64,000 bases of DNA from Fibrobacterota bacterium (GTDB lineage: Bacteria > Fibrobacterota > Chitinivibrionia > Chitinivibrionales > Chitinispirillaceae). Position 1 is the stretch's first letter; every line of letters starts with the position of its first letter. The DNA lies in contig JAEYNR010000097.1 of NCBI GenBank assembly GCA_023412475.1, forward strand, positions 1-64,000, read 5' to 3'. Shown piece by piece: positions 51,845 to 61,174 of the stretch. The notes under the pieces are model-generated. The model was not told the DNA's origin. It saw nothing but the letters and a program-made list of their open reading frames with translations, and did not search any database. A program made the position numbers and the translations under genes.

Positions 51845-51917
51845 AGCCGAGAAGGCGACTCGAACGCCCGACCTACTGATTACGAATCAATTGCTCTACC
51901 AACTGAGCTATCTCGGC
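51845..51917 (-). tRNA. tRNA-Thr (anticodon CGU)
   Basis: On the minus strand the cloverleaf is complete: acceptor GCCGAGA with TCTCGGC, D stem GCTC/GAGC, anticodon stem ATTGA/TCAGT with loop TTCGTAA (anticodon CGU, reading ACG), and T stem GGGCG/CGCCT with one mismatch around TTCGAGT. CCA is not encoded. A terminator follows. Confidence 0.93.
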
Positions 51918-52046
51918 GAATTCTGGAATATAGCTTATTTTGGGCTAAAAACGCAATATTTGAGCTGTTTTTGTAGGAAAAACGATTTGTTCTCCTTGTG
52001 TGTCACAATTTCTGTAGAGAGTAATTGTGAAGAGATGCTCATGTCT

Positions 52047-52619
52047 TTACCGACCCGGAAATCTTTCCGGAGCGCATCTATATTTCTGAGGCTCCTGCAG
52101 ATAAAGATTGTTACCTCCGCAATCTATTGTTACGATAAGCGGGAAATCTCTAACCTCTAATTTATAGATTGCTTCTGGACCCAGATCTTCATAAAGCACA
52201 GGTTCACATTTTATGATGCACTGAGAAAGAAGTGCACCGGCTCCTCCGACAGCAGCGAAATAAGTACAACGGTGGTTGACGAATGCATTTATGACCTTAT
52301 CGGAGCGGTTGCCTTTTCCAATGATTCCCGTTAGTCCTGTTTGGGAAATGAGCTCCGGGGTGTACTTATCCATTCTGGAACTGGTGGTGGGACCTGCAGC
52401 ACCGATAGCCCTACCTGGAGAAGCTGGGGTGGGGCCAGTATAATAGATAATCTGCTCAGAGAAATTCAGAGGTAATTTTTCAGATTTTTTGATAAGCTCA
52501 AAAAGCCTCTTATGGGCTGCGTCGCGTGCGGTAAAAATAGTACCGTTCAAAAGTATCTGGTCTCCAGCCTGCAGTGACCCAGAGAGTTCTCTGGTAAGTG
52601 GAGTCGAAAGTAATTTCAT
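52047..52619 (-). CDS. Class I fumarate hydratase, beta (C-terminal) subunit
   Basis: The 190-aa beta subunit of the iron-sulphur fumarase (or tartrate dehydratase), which with the alpha subunit interconverts fumarate and malate. The ATG at 52619 with CTGGA upstream begins MKLLSTPLTRELSGSLQAGDQILLNG; longer frames add non-family residues. Family segments are TARDAAHKRL, IYYTGPTPA, GAAGPTTSSRMD, TGIIGKGNR and the final KLEVRDFPLIVTIDCGGNNLY. It is the last gene of a minus-strand operon with alpha subunit and malic enzyme. L-tartrate dehydratase is the close alternative, but the malic enzyme neighbour favours fumarase. Confidence 0.92.
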   Translation of the reverse strand: MKLLSTPLTRELSGSLQAGDQILLNGTIFTARDAAHKRLFELIKKSEKLPLNFSEQIIYYTGPTPASPGRAIGAAGPTTSSRMDKYTPELISQTGLTGIIGKGNRSDKVINAFVNHRCTYFAAVGGAGALLSQCIIKCEPVLYEDLGPEAIYKLEVRDFPLIVTIDCGGNNLYLQEPQKYRCAPERFPGR

Positions 52620-52635
52620 AGTAAATCCAGAATAA

Positions 52636-53481
52636 TCAGAGTGTAACTGATGCCTGCCTTGCTGCATGACAATTAAGGTTGACTGCGACCGGCAGAGATG
52701 CTATATGGCAGGGATAGGTTTCTATGTGCACTGCAAGAGCAGTAGTAGTTCCACCAAGCCCCTGAGGACCGTTTCCGCAACAATTGATTCTATAAAACAA
52801 TTCCATTTCAAGCTCCTTATATCTTTGGTCAGGATGCGAAGAGCCTGCTACCCGAAGCAGAGCCTTTTTTGCCAGAAAAGAAGCCTTATCAGCAGTTCCA
52901 CCTATCCCTACACCTACTATAAGTGGGGGGCATGGATTACCACCTGCTTTACTGACAGTATCAACTACAAAGTCAATTACCCCCTCTTTGCCATCAGAAG
53001 GTTTGAGCATGGCCAGCGCACTCATGTTTTCGCAGCCACCACCTTTTGGAAGAATCGTTATGGTGAGTTTGTCACCGGGTACGATTTCCAGAGAAATGAC
53101 TGCAGGCGTGTTGTTTCCGGTATTACCTCTGTCAAACAAGGGGTCGTTTACAATCGAATTCCTGAGGTATCCTTCTTTGTAGCCCTGCTCTACTCCGCAG
53201 TCAATAGCCTGGGAGATTGTACCCCCTGAAATAGCAAGCTCCGCACCCATAGTGATAAAGAATACTGCAAAGCCGGTATCCTGACAAACCGGCAAATGCT
53301 GAGAGGCTGCAATATTTGCGTTTTCAATGCACTGTTGAAGGATTTTTCTTCCATTTGAAGATTTTTCAGAGTGCATAGAATTCTCTAATAACTGCAGAAC
53401 ATCCGGGGGAAGATAGTACGCAGCTTTAATACAGAGACCGCTTACTGCCTTGACTATGGTTTGAAATGGTATTGTTCTCAT
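52636..53481 (-). CDS. Class I fumarate hydratase, alpha (N-terminal) subunit
   Basis: The 281-aa alpha subunit holding the catalytic [4Fe-4S] cluster. Three cluster Cys are visible with the family spacing: C66 (PVCQDTG), C184 (GNPCPP) and C271 (NLNCHAAR). The substrate-binding motifs GGGCENMS and GNGPQGLGG are present. Class I fumarases are oxygen-sensitive and typical of anaerobes. The ATG at 53481 overlaps the malic enzyme stop by four bases (ATGA); a frame-open start ten residues earlier lies inside the upstream gene. The beta gene follows after 16 bp. Confidence 0.94.
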   Translation of the reverse strand: MRTIPFQTIVKAVSGLCIKAAYYLPPDVLQLLENSMHSEKSSNGRKILQQCIENANIAASQHLPVCQDTGFAVFFITMGAELAISGGTISQAIDCGVEQGYKEGYLRNSIVNDPLFDRGNTGNNTPAVISLEIVPGDKLTITILPKGGGCENMSALAMLKPSDGKEGVIDFVVDTVSKAGGNPCPPLIVGVGIGGTADKASFLAKKALLRVAGSSHPDQRYKELEMELFYRINCCGNGPQGLGGTTTALAVHIETYPCHIASLPVAVNLNCHAARQASVTL

Positions 53482-54764
53482 AACTGATTGGTGGCGGCGA
53501 TTTTTTCGCAAAGTTGTTCGAGTTGCTTTTTATACTCATTTAGGTCTATGATATTTCTTGCCACACCGGTTTCTATTGCAGCTTTGGCAACAGCAAGACT
53601 TTCTTTAATCAGAACTCTTGGGTCCAGTGGCTTAGGTATGATATATTCAGGACCGAAAGCAAGCGATTCTAATCCATAGGCATCAAGAACTGATTGAGGA
53701 ATATCAGAGCATTGGGCCAGATTGGCCAAAGCATAGGTTGCGGCAATTTTCATCTCTTCGTTAATGACTGAGGCCCGCACATCTAAAGCGCCTCTGAAGA
53801 TGAAAGGAAATCCAAGAACATTGTTGACCTGGTTAGGGTAATCAGAGCGGCCTGTGGCCATGATCAGATCTTTTCTGGCTGATACTGCTTCAGGATAGCT
53901 AATTTCCGGGTCTGGGTTAGCCATGGCAAAAATAATGGGTCTGTCGGCCATAGCTTTAACCATTTCAGTAGAAACAATGCCGCCACTGCTGAGGCCCGCA
54001 AAAAGATCCGCCCCTTCCATGGCATCCATCATTGTGCGTTTAGAAGTCTGCTGAGCAAAAGGCGCTTTGTAAATGTTAATACCTTCTTTGCGCCCCTTGA
54101 AAAGCACACCTTTACTATCTACCATAAGAAGGTTTGATGGCTTTACCCCAAGTTTTATGTATAGATTTGCACAGGAAATTGCTGCAGCTCCTGCGCCAGA
54201 GAAAACTACCTTTAATTCTGAAAGAGACTTGTCCTGAAGTTTTGCGGCATTTAAAAGGGCTGCTCCTGAGATAATAGCAGTACCATGCTGATCATCATGG
54301 AAAACCGGGATATTCATCATTTTTTTTAATTTTTCCTCAATAATGAAGCATTCCGGAGCCTTTATGTCTTCCAGGTTGATGCCGCCAAAGGTCGGTTCGA
54401 GTCTGGAGATGATCTTAATCAGTTCGTCGGGATCTTTTTCATTAATTTCAATGTCGAAAACATCGATATCTGCAAAACGTTTAAAAAGGATACCCTTTCC
54501 CTCCATCACAGGTTTCCCAGCCAAAGCACCTATGTCTCCCAGTCCAAGGACTGCAGTGCCATTGGAGATGACCCCAACCAGATTTCCCCTGGCGGTAAAA
54601 CGATAAGATGAATTAGGATCTTTGACGATTTCCCGGCATGGTTCTGCAACTCCTGGAGTGTATGCCAGAGAGAGGTCTTTTTGAGTGCGGCAGGGTTTTG
54701 AGGCAATTACCTCAATTTTGCCTTTTCTGCCCATCTCATGATATTCGAGTGCTTCCTTTATCAT
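53478..54764 (-). CDS. Malic enzyme (NAD(P)-dependent, decarboxylating)
   Basis: A 428-aa malic enzyme of the short bacterial type, converting malate to pyruvate and CO2. Visible motifs are LAYTPGVAEPC with the general acid Tyr, VMEGKGILFKRFADIDVFDIE with the catalytic Lys, NLEDIKAPECF and FHDDQHGTA (metal ligands), the Rossmann-type VVFSGAGAAAISCANL, and IIFAMANPDPE. No phosphotransacetylase domain is fused, unlike long MaeB. It heads the operon with fumarase alpha and beta, so the genes link pyruvate, malate and fumarate. The direction in the cell cannot be read from the sequence. The coenzyme preference is open. Confidence 0.94.
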   Translation of the reverse strand: MIKEALEYHEMGRKGKIEVIASKPCRTQKDLSLAYTPGVAEPCREIVKDPNSSYRFTARGNLVGVISNGTAVLGLGDIGALAGKPVMEGKGILFKRFADIDVFDIEINEKDPDELIKIISRLEPTFGGINLEDIKAPECFIIEEKLKKMMNIPVFHDDQHGTAIISGAALLNAAKLQDKSLSELKVVFSGAGAAAISCANLYIKLGVKPSNLLMVDSKGVLFKGRKEGINIYKAPFAQQTSKRTMMDAMEGADLFAGLSSGGIVSTEMVKAMADRPIIFAMANPDPEISYPEAVSARKDLIMATGRSDYPNQVNNVLGFPFIFRGALDVRASVINEEMKIAATYALANLAQCSDIPQSVLDAYGLESLAFGPEYIIPKPLDPRVLIKESLAVAKAAIETGVARNIIDLNEYKKQLEQLCEKIAATNQL

Positions 54765-55371
54765 AAAAATCTTTCGGTTAATAGTGAAACAGTCTCAGAA
54801 AAATAGATCATAAAGTTCGTTTAATAAAGTCCAAATATTCATTACTTACCTGATGAGTCGAGCACCTGTATGGTAATCCTTCCTGGGGTTACTAACAAGA
54901 GCGTATACGTTTTTCAAGTTTTCTGATTCGAACTACAGCGGCAAAATAAAAACAAAGCGACAGCGCTTTGGATACAATAACGCTGCAGGAGCAGTTGCGA
55001 CAAAAACGAGAATTACAGTCTCTGGTGGTAGTAATTTGACCTTCAATTCTGAAAGCCCATTCTCTTCATCAGTAAAACTCAGGCCTGAAGGAGCAAAACT
55101 TATTAAAAATATATATTTTTTTATGGACAAAATAAAACGAGATTGGCAAAATAAAGTGAAGCAGATATAGTGGTGTTACATATAAGTTTCCAGAGTCTCA
55201 TATCAGATCAGTTTTATATTCCATCAAATGCATGTAAATTTAAGCTTTGGATTTGTACTTTCTTTAGTGAGAACCAAAAAAGCTTAATGACAGCGATAAT
55301 TTAAGTATTTTGATGTAAGCTTTACACTATTAATCACACACTTTTTTCCCCACTCCAGAGGAGGCAGACGT
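54765..55371. other. Divergent intergenic region carrying dispersed repeat copy A
   Basis: Between the minus-strand malic enzyme operon and the plus-strand ELW/PKD gene. It holds one copy of a dispersed hairpin repeat (54948-55020). No convincing promoter boxes could be picked. GGAGG precedes the 55372 start. Confidence 0.5.
54948..55020. repeat. Dispersed intergenic hairpin repeat, copy A
   Basis: It matches 60053-60124 at most positions. AAAGCG-ACAG-CGCTTT forms a tetraloop hairpin; CTGC and GCAG then form a second small stem within GCTGCAGGAGCAGTTG. Differences between copies fall mostly in loops and the tail. Confidence 0.8.
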
Positions 55372-58300
55372 ATGAACGTCAGATTGTTGCTCAACACAGT
55401 TCTGTTATGTGTATTACCTGCACTATCACAGTATCAGGTTGATGTTGTACCTGGCCCTTTTGGGATATTTTCCATGCAGGCGATTGGTGATTCATTGTAT
55501 CTGAATTGCAAAAGCATCGAAGGCCAAGGTTCTTTGGCTATTGTCAAAAATGGCATGCACAAAATAGTGCATGCCGGGATCAGTTGTATTGGCTGTTCAT
55601 CAGAGTTTACTGTTTTTAATGCTGCTGTCTATTACTGCCTTAATGACAGTTCAAATGATCCTTATGCGAACGCGTTATGGAAAACTGATGGTATCTCTGT
55701 AGCCACTAAAGCTGTAGCTGCAAGGGTCGGAGAACCAGTAGTGGTCGATGGTTTTATGTACTTCAGAAAATATGATCCTTTATCAGGCCATGAGCTCTGG
55801 AAATTTGATGGTGTAAATACAGAAATGGTTGCGGATATGGTGCCTGGTACCGTAGACTTTTATCCGGCTCATATAACTGTTTTCAATAAAAAGCTCTATT
55901 TTATGGCTGATCATCCTGAATATGGCTTTGAGCTCTGGACATCCGATGGGACTAAAGCCGGTACTTATCTTCTAAAAGATATCTGGCGTGGTACTAAAGG
56001 ATCAGACAGGACAACTGCTAATACCTTCAAATTAACAGAATACAACAACCGATTTTATTTTCTGGCCAACGATAGTATCCATGGAGTGGAGTTATGGCAT
56101 TCTGATGGGACTTCAGCGGGAACCACTTTGCTAAAGGACATACTCCCGGGCGAGGCATCTGCTTTCAATAATAGTTTCTTGGCTACCCCTCTACTTTGCT
56201 GCGTTTTCAACAATGAGCTTTATTTTGTACCTGATGCCAGTGTAAATGGAAAAGAGTTATGGAAAACCGATGGCACCACCAGTGGAACTGTTATGCTCAA
56301 AGATATCAATCCAGGGCCTTGTGGTTCAGATATTACTGAGCTGCAAGTAAGTAACGGTTATCTTTATTTCAATGCGTTTGATGGAGTTCATGGAAAGGAA
56401 CTGTGGCGCACAGATGGGACCTCAGAAGGTACGGTTATGGTTCTTGATTTGCAGCCGCAAATTCCTGGTGAAACAAGCAGTAATCCAAAAGATCTTGCCT
56501 GTCATATTGATGGTAAACTTTACTTTATATGTAAGGAATCGGTGGAAGACAGCTCCTGTTGTGAGGTGAAAGATGGTTCTCTGCTTGTCACCATTTCACT
56601 ATATCGCACCGATGGAACAGTGGGGGGAACAGAAAAAATCTATAGTTTCCCCGCAGGTGAAGATCTTGACTCCAATCACATGATTACTTCCACAAATAAT
56701 GGCTTGTATTTTAGAAGTGTTAATGGCAATCATAACTACTTATTGTGGCTTCACGATAGCACTCTTTCCAACAACAATACCACAGTATCATCGGTAACAA
56801 AGTCATTTACTGCTCAGAGGAGTACTACTGCAGTCGGTGTATCTATGAAAGTCTATTCCTACGAGGAACAGGGTAACAATTACTGTCAATCAAATCCCAG
56901 AATTCGCGTTGTTAATACAGGATCTGTTCCAGTTTCCAATTTTAAAGTTGAGTATTACTTTATGATTGAAAATGGAAAAACTCCTATTCTTGCAAAATAT
57001 TACACCGGGGATTGTTTTGTTTCTTTGGTTTCTACAGGTGGTCCTAACTACAAAATCGTTTATGATTACACCGGAAAAACCATTCAACCAGGTCAGAGCC
57101 TTCCAGATCTTGCTGGTTCTGTTGTGGGCCTTCACTATCCTGATTATTCACCATTTGATAAAACCAATGATTATTCCAACAATCTCTCCACGGCATTTTC
57201 TGAAAACAACCATATCTGTATTTACTCACAATCAAATTCTCTGATTTATGGAATACCGCCTAACTCAAACCGTCCTCCGGTTGCTATCGCCCCAGATCCA
57301 GATACGATAATCGATGTTGCGGGAGACGGAGAATATGTTTTGTTGGATGGCTCTCACAGCTATGATCCTGATGGAACAATTGTCAGCTATGAGTGGTATA
57401 ATGGTAATACTCTGATTTCATACGGTGAAACCGCGTATGTAACTTTATTTGATGGTGTGCATAATTTTATTCTAAAGGTTACTGATGACAAAGGTGCCAC
57501 AGCAATCGATACTACTACTATCACGATTGTACTGCCTGCTATCAACCATCCTCCGGTTGCTATAGCCCCAGATCCAGATACGATAATCGATGCTGAGGGA
57601 GACGGAGAATATGTTATGCTGGATGGCTCTCGCAGCTATGATCCCGATGGAACAATTGTCAGCTATGAGTGGTACAGTGGTAATACTCTGATTGCATCTG
57701 GTGATGCCGTATCTGTAACTTTATTTGATGGAGTGCATAATACTATTCTGAAGGTTGTTGATAACAAAGGTGCCACCGCATTTGATACTACTACTATCAC
57801 GATTGTACTGCCTGCTATCAACCGTCCTCCGGTTGCTATCGGTCCAGATCCAGATTCGCTAATCGATGTTGCGGGAGACGGAGAACGTGTTGTGCTGGAT
57901 GGTTCTCGCAGCTATGATCCTGATGGAACGATTGTCCTCTATGAATGGTTTAATGGTAATACTCTGATTGCATATGGTAAAACCGTTTATTTAACTTTAT
58001 ATCATGGAGAGCATAGTGTTATTCTAAAGGTTACTGATGACAAAGGTGCTTCTGCATTTGATACTACAACTTTCAAGATTGTAGATCCTTCAGACAAGGT
58101 CAAATTCTATTTAAGAACATATTGGGTTCGGGATGGTGACGATGTGCTGATAGAGTATTATGTTCCACCCAAGCTTGATGGTGCAGTAATTCGTTATTCT
58201 GCTCAGAGAGATCCGGGGCGGGGGGGGCCAGAAATTGGTACACTTGATGGAACTAAGGGAGATCATATGGTAAGATTCTCGCATTGGACATGGCTTTACT

Positions 58301-58389
58301 TCGACGGCCCTGGACCGTGGCCTATAACTTTTGAAGTAAATGGTGTTGTAACTGATACACTGCAGTTCTCGTTTTACAGGCCGCAGTAG
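55372..58389 (+). CDS. Secreted ELW-repeat / CBM3-like / triple-PKD protein
   Basis: A 1005-aa extracellular protein with a signal peptide (LLLNTVLLCVLPALSQYQ). Residues about 90-460 contain ELWxxDGT-type repeats (ELWTSDGT, ELWHSDGT, ELWKTDGT, ELWRTDGT) that build a propeller-like fold. Residues about 485-630 (NPRIRVVNTGSVPVSNFKVEYYFMIENGKTPIL) resemble a family 3 carbohydrate-binding module; this is tentative. Three PKD domains (634-909) each have DGSxSYDPDGTIV and DxKGA and derive from a 276-bp DNA triplication. A unique C-terminal domain (910-1005) follows. No catalytic domain is recognised, so it is more likely an adhesin or binding protein than an enzyme. GGAGG precedes the ATG. Confidence 0.8.
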   Translation: MNVRLLLNTVLLCVLPALSQYQVDVVPGPFGIFSMQAIGDSLYLNCKSIEGQGSLAIVKNGMHKIVHAGISCIGCSSEFTVFNAAVYYCLNDSSNDPYANALWKTDGISVATKAVAARVGEPVVVDGFMYFRKYDPLSGHELWKFDGVNTEMVADMVPGTVDFYPAHITVFNKKLYFMADHPEYGFELWTSDGTKAGTYLLKDIWRGTKGSDRTTANTFKLTEYNNRFYFLANDSIHGVELWHSDGTSAGTTLLKDILPGEASAFNNSFLATPLLCCVFNNELYFVPDASVNGKELWKTDGTTSGTVMLKDINPGPCGSDITELQVSNGYLYFNAFDGVHGKELWRTDGTSEGTVMVLDLQPQIPGETSSNPKDLACHIDGKLYFICKESVEDSSCCEVKDGSLLVTISLYRTDGTVGGTEKIYSFPAGEDLDSNHMITSTNNGLYFRSVNGNHNYLLWLHDSTLSNNNTTVSSVTKSFTAQRSTTAVGVSMKVYSYEEQGNNYCQSNPRIRVVNTGSVPVSNFKVEYYFMIENGKTPILAKYYTGDCFVSLVSTGGPNYKIVYDYTGKTIQPGQSLPDLAGSVVGLHYPDYSPFDKTNDYSNNLSTAFSENNHICIYSQSNSLIYGIPPNSNRPPVAIAPDPDTIIDVAGDGEYVLLDGSHSYDPDGTIVSYEWYNGNTLISYGETAYVTLFDGVHNFILKVTDDKGATAIDTTTITIVLPAINHPPVAIAPDPDTIIDAEGDGEYVMLDGSRSYDPDGTIVSYEWYSGNTLIASGDAVSVTLFDGVHNTILKVVDNKGATAFDTTTITIVLPAINRPPVAIGPDPDSLIDVAGDGERVVLDGSRSYDPDGTIVLYEWFNGNTLIAYGKTVYLTLYHGEHSVILKVTDDKGASAFDTTTFKIVDPSDKVKFYLRTYWVRDGDDVLIEYYVPPKLDGAVIRYSAQRDPGRGGPEIGTLDGTKGDHMVRFSHWTWLYFDGPGPWPITFEVNGVVTDTLQFSFYRPQ
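57271..58098 (+). repeat. Three 276-bp tandem repeats encoding PKD domains
   Basis: Units begin at 57271, 57547 and 57823, each in frame (92 codons), and are highly similar at DNA level. This indicates fairly recent tandem duplication. Confidence 0.93.
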
Positions 58390-58458
58390 TAAAAGCCATG
58401 CATAATTATTATTTCGGCATTTAAAGCTGTACCAGATTTTTTAAGCTTAAGCTTGTAT

Positions 58459-58483
58459 CATGGCTCCTGTGAGAGGAGCCATG
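58459..58483 (+). terminator. Hairpin after the ELW/PKD gene
   Basis: CATGGCTCCT (58459-58468) pairs perfectly with AGGAGCCATG (58474-58483) over a 5-nt loop. Pairing extends outwards with GTAT/ATAC and one bulge. The following U content is moderate. Confidence 0.65.
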
Positions 58484-58618
58484 TATACCCTACCTTTTCT
58501 TCATCAGAATAGATTTTTGCCCAACGGGAAGTATAAATTTGCGCATGAATAATGTTGTTTTCTGTTGCTTTTATGTATATTAAAACTCATTTCAAAAACA
58601 TCTCATTTGGAGGAACGT

Positions 58619-59830
58619 ATGTTGAAACGATTAATTTTGGTATGTATTGCCCTTGCATTTAGTGTTTCTGCCCAATTTTATCCTTATAATTCCCGTATGG
58701 AGTCGATGGCTCAGACTTTTGTTGTAGATGACATAAACAACGTGCTTCGATACGCTGCTTATATGAAAAACTACGAGGATGATCTTCAGGTCACTTTTAC
58801 CAATCCTATAATCGGAATCAAAGCGATTGGGGATAATTTGCGACTGGGCTTTATTGGAAACCGGGGCTTAATGTTGAGTAACCAGTTTAATGATAATTTC
58901 TACTCTATGGCAGTGCCCTTTGTTAATGGAGCAATTCCAATTGCACCCGATATTTCGATAACTAATCAATGGATTCCTCATGCAATTTTGGGTCTTGATG
59001 CTGGAATTTTGAGTCTGGGTTTTGATCTGTTTTTTGAATACGCCCGCTCACGATATAGTAATAAAGATTCTCTGCAGGAAACTACTGCCTCTGCTTCTAT
59101 TCATAATCCCGGTTTTCTGGCTTCAGTTTTACTTGGTGAGAATTTTCAAATTGCAGCAAAGTTGGGTTTGGCAGCACCCAGAATATCGGGGGAAGTAGAA
59201 ACGGACAACGGCTCTGTCGAAGCAGAATCTGACAAAGGTGCCTTTTTGGAGATTGGAGGAGAGGCAAGAATTCCGATCAGCTCGATAAAACTTTCATTGG
59301 GAGTCGATCTTATTTTAGAGAAATATGCGTTCATGGTTACTACTGAGGCTCCGCCTTCACCCAAAGTGGTTGTAACCTCTGATGAGTTTACAGATACTAG
59401 GGCTGCGATTTATGCGGGAGTAGAGGGCGATGTTTTCACAAACGGTCTTTGGGCCGCACAATACACTCTTAATCTAATGGGACACACCTCTGAAGACGAA
59501 GATGCTCACAGCAAGGACCGCCAAACGCGCGTTGTCCATACATTCTCGGTAGGCCTGGAAAACGGATGGAATAATTTGTGGATTTTTGACAAAGTTTTTG
59601 CCCGTGGTGGAATGAGATTGAATCTTGAAACTCCGTATACATATAGTGAACTGGGGAGCACTGAGATAAGTTCCAAGTACCAGAAAGATTTTCAAAAATT
59701 GGAGCCAACTGTGGGAATAGGTATTGAAAAAGGTGTTTTTGCTCTGGATCTCAGTATCGACCTGGGAGCGTGGAGTAATCTGGCTACCGGGCCCAAAGTA
59801 AGCAAAGTAACTGCCGGATTGTTTTTTTAA
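58619..59830 (+). CDS. Outer-membrane beta-barrel protein
   Basis: A 403-aa protein starting at the ATG 58619 with GGAGG just upstream; an earlier frame-open ATG at 58565 has no ribosome site. A signal peptide (MLKRLILVCIALAFSVSAQ) is followed by amphipathic beta strands (GIKAIGDNLRLGFIGNRGLML, SIKLSLGVDLILEKYAFMV, FALDLSIDLGAWSNLATGPK) and a C-terminus ending SKVTAGLFF, a terminal-Phe barrel signal. It resembles transport- or porin-type barrels without a specific match. A strong terminator follows. Its place next to the secreted ELW/PKD gene, in the same direction but behind a hairpin, does not prove a functional link. Confidence 0.75.
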   Translation: MLKRLILVCIALAFSVSAQFYPYNSRMESMAQTFVVDDINNVLRYAAYMKNYEDDLQVTFTNPIIGIKAIGDNLRLGFIGNRGLMLSNQFNDNFYSMAVPFVNGAIPIAPDISITNQWIPHAILGLDAGILSLGFDLFFEYARSRYSNKDSLQETTASASIHNPGFLASVLLGENFQIAAKLGLAAPRISGEVETDNGSVEAESDKGAFLEIGGEARIPISSIKLSLGVDLILEKYAFMVTTEAPPSPKVVVTSDEFTDTRAAIYAGVEGDVFTNGLWAAQYTLNLMGHTSEDEDAHSKDRQTRVVHTFSVGLENGWNNLWIFDKVFARGGMRLNLETPYTYSELGSTEISSKYQKDFQKLEPTVGIGIEKGVFALDLSIDLGAWSNLATGPKVSKVTAGLFF

Positions 59831-59860
59831 AAGGGCAGCTTTATCAGACTATAAAGAGTA

Positions 59861-59899
59861 ATGGTTCTCTTATCTGAAGTGATGAGAGAACCATTTTTT
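59861..59899 (+). terminator. Rho-independent terminator of the barrel gene
   Basis: ATGGTTCTC (59861-59869) pairs with GAGAACCAT (59886-59894), with partial extension inwards. It is followed by TTTTT. Confidence 0.88.
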
Positions 59900-60052
59900 A
59901 TTAGGTTTGCCTATTACTTGATCCAATAATCTAAAAAATGTCCATTTAGGTATTAGTTGATGTAATCATCCTCTGTTTGGAAAGCGCCTCACTGTGTAGA
60001 GACATCTGGCAGGGGGGTATTATGGTCCAGGGGCGGACCACAGAAGTACTAT

Positions 60053-60124
60053 AAAACAAAGCGGCAGCGCTTTAGATTCGTAGTGCTGCGGGAGCAGTTG
60101 TGAGGAAAAAAAAAGAATTATCGT
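60053..60124. repeat. Dispersed intergenic hairpin repeat, copy B
   Basis: Second copy of the element at 54948-55020. The AAAGCG-GCAG-CGCTTT hairpin and GCTGCGGGAGCAGTTG stem are kept. The loop base differs without breaking the stem. Confidence 0.8.
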
Positions 60125-60251
60125 CTACCCATTTGCTTCGTAAATTCGATTTCTTCTTAGATGGTAGTGTTTCTTAATCATAAATTGCAATTCGAATTGC
60201 AGACAACCTTCTTACAGGGGGCATCCACTATATATGGCAACAGACTATTAT

Positions 60252-60929
60252 TCAATTTGATATCTGGATATCATCATAATCAGCCATAGCCTCTGAGTTA
60301 GTGTTATCGGCATCGGTGAGAAGGCCGATTACTTCCACTTCGGGTGGATTTTTGCCGAATAAGCGGCGGTAATCTTCCTTTATATTCACTTTCTGGGTAA
60401 TCCATTGTCCCTTTTTTTCTGTGCCACTTCTTAAAACCACGATTCGTGCTCTACTATTATAGGGACTATTGGTGGTGGTACCTTGTGGCAGTGTGCTACT
60501 CCATACATATTTAATAATGTCGTTGAACTTGAACTTACCTTTAAAGATGACATAGATTCCTGCGCCACTGTCGTTTTTGTTTCTTTTTGTCTCATTTCCA
60601 CCAGGAGGAAGTTGGTGAACACACCATTTCCAGGAAAGAAACGGGTAGCGTTCAACGGAAAAGTTATGTTTTTTGCCTATGCTGGTACAACCACCCTTAG
60701 TTTTTACCCGTAGAAACTCATTATCCATCTCTTTTTGTATAGAGAACATGGAGACATCTTTTCTGCTGGCATGCCATCCTGGAGGAAGATTTTCGACGGA
60801 GTGGGTTTTTACAGAGAAGGTATCGATTATCTGTTTGCGCTTTGAATCGTGGCTATTGGCTGCGACTGTAGAAAAAAGTGGCAGCAGGATTAAACCGGTA
60901 CTGGCTAATGTGGACAAAAAAGAGTTCAT
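60252..60929 (-). CDS. DUF3047 family periplasmic protein
   Basis: A protein of about 225 aa starting at the ATG 60929 with GGGAG upstream; the open frame extends 31 codons further without a better start. A signal peptide (SFLSTLASTGLILLPLFSTVAANS) precedes a DUF3047-type beta-sandwich. Characteristic phrases are LPPGWHASRKD, LSWKWCVHQLPPGGNETKRNKNDSGAGIYVIFKG, IKYVWSSTLPQGTTTNSPYNSRARIVVLRSG and the final VIGLLTDADNTNSEAMADYDDI. The role of the family is unknown. It is divergent from recA and appears to be a single-gene unit. Confidence 0.87.
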   Translation of the reverse strand: MNSFLSTLASTGLILLPLFSTVAANSHDSKRKQIIDTFSVKTHSVENLPPGWHASRKDVSMFSIQKEMDNEFLRVKTKGGCTSIGKKHNFSVERYPFLSWKWCVHQLPPGGNETKRNKNDSGAGIYVIFKGKFKFNDIIKYVWSSTLPQGTTTNSPYNSRARIVVLRSGTEKKGQWITQKVNIKEDYRRLFGKNPPEVEVIGLLTDADNTNSEAMADYDDIQISN

Positions 60930-61174
60930 ATATAAGTGCTCCCGAAAGTAGCAGGCCAAGTTTTCGCCAAGAGCCAAGAATCGATAAATACGATAACGCA
61001 TTGAAAATATTGTAGATATCAAAACAGAGGCAATTTCTCCATGCTTATATTTATCTTAAGGCACAAAGGTATCTTCTTTCCATAATAGCCGCCAAATCGT
61101 ATCTTTAGAAATCATCCCGTCAAATCATTTAAGAACAACATCCAGAAAATCAAAATTTTTGAGAGGAGTTCTTC

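Larger units (their letters stand above)
59831..60251. other. Intergenic region with terminator and dispersed repeat copy B
   Basis: Between converging genes. Besides the terminator at its left end, it holds TGGTCC (60023-60028) paired with GGACCA (60035-60040), and the dispersed repeat copy at 60053-60124. Confidence 0.55.

Noticed and set aside
61023..61174. LexA operator upstream of recA
   Set aside because: No clear palindrome of the known LexA types was seen. The SOS box in this lineage may differ.
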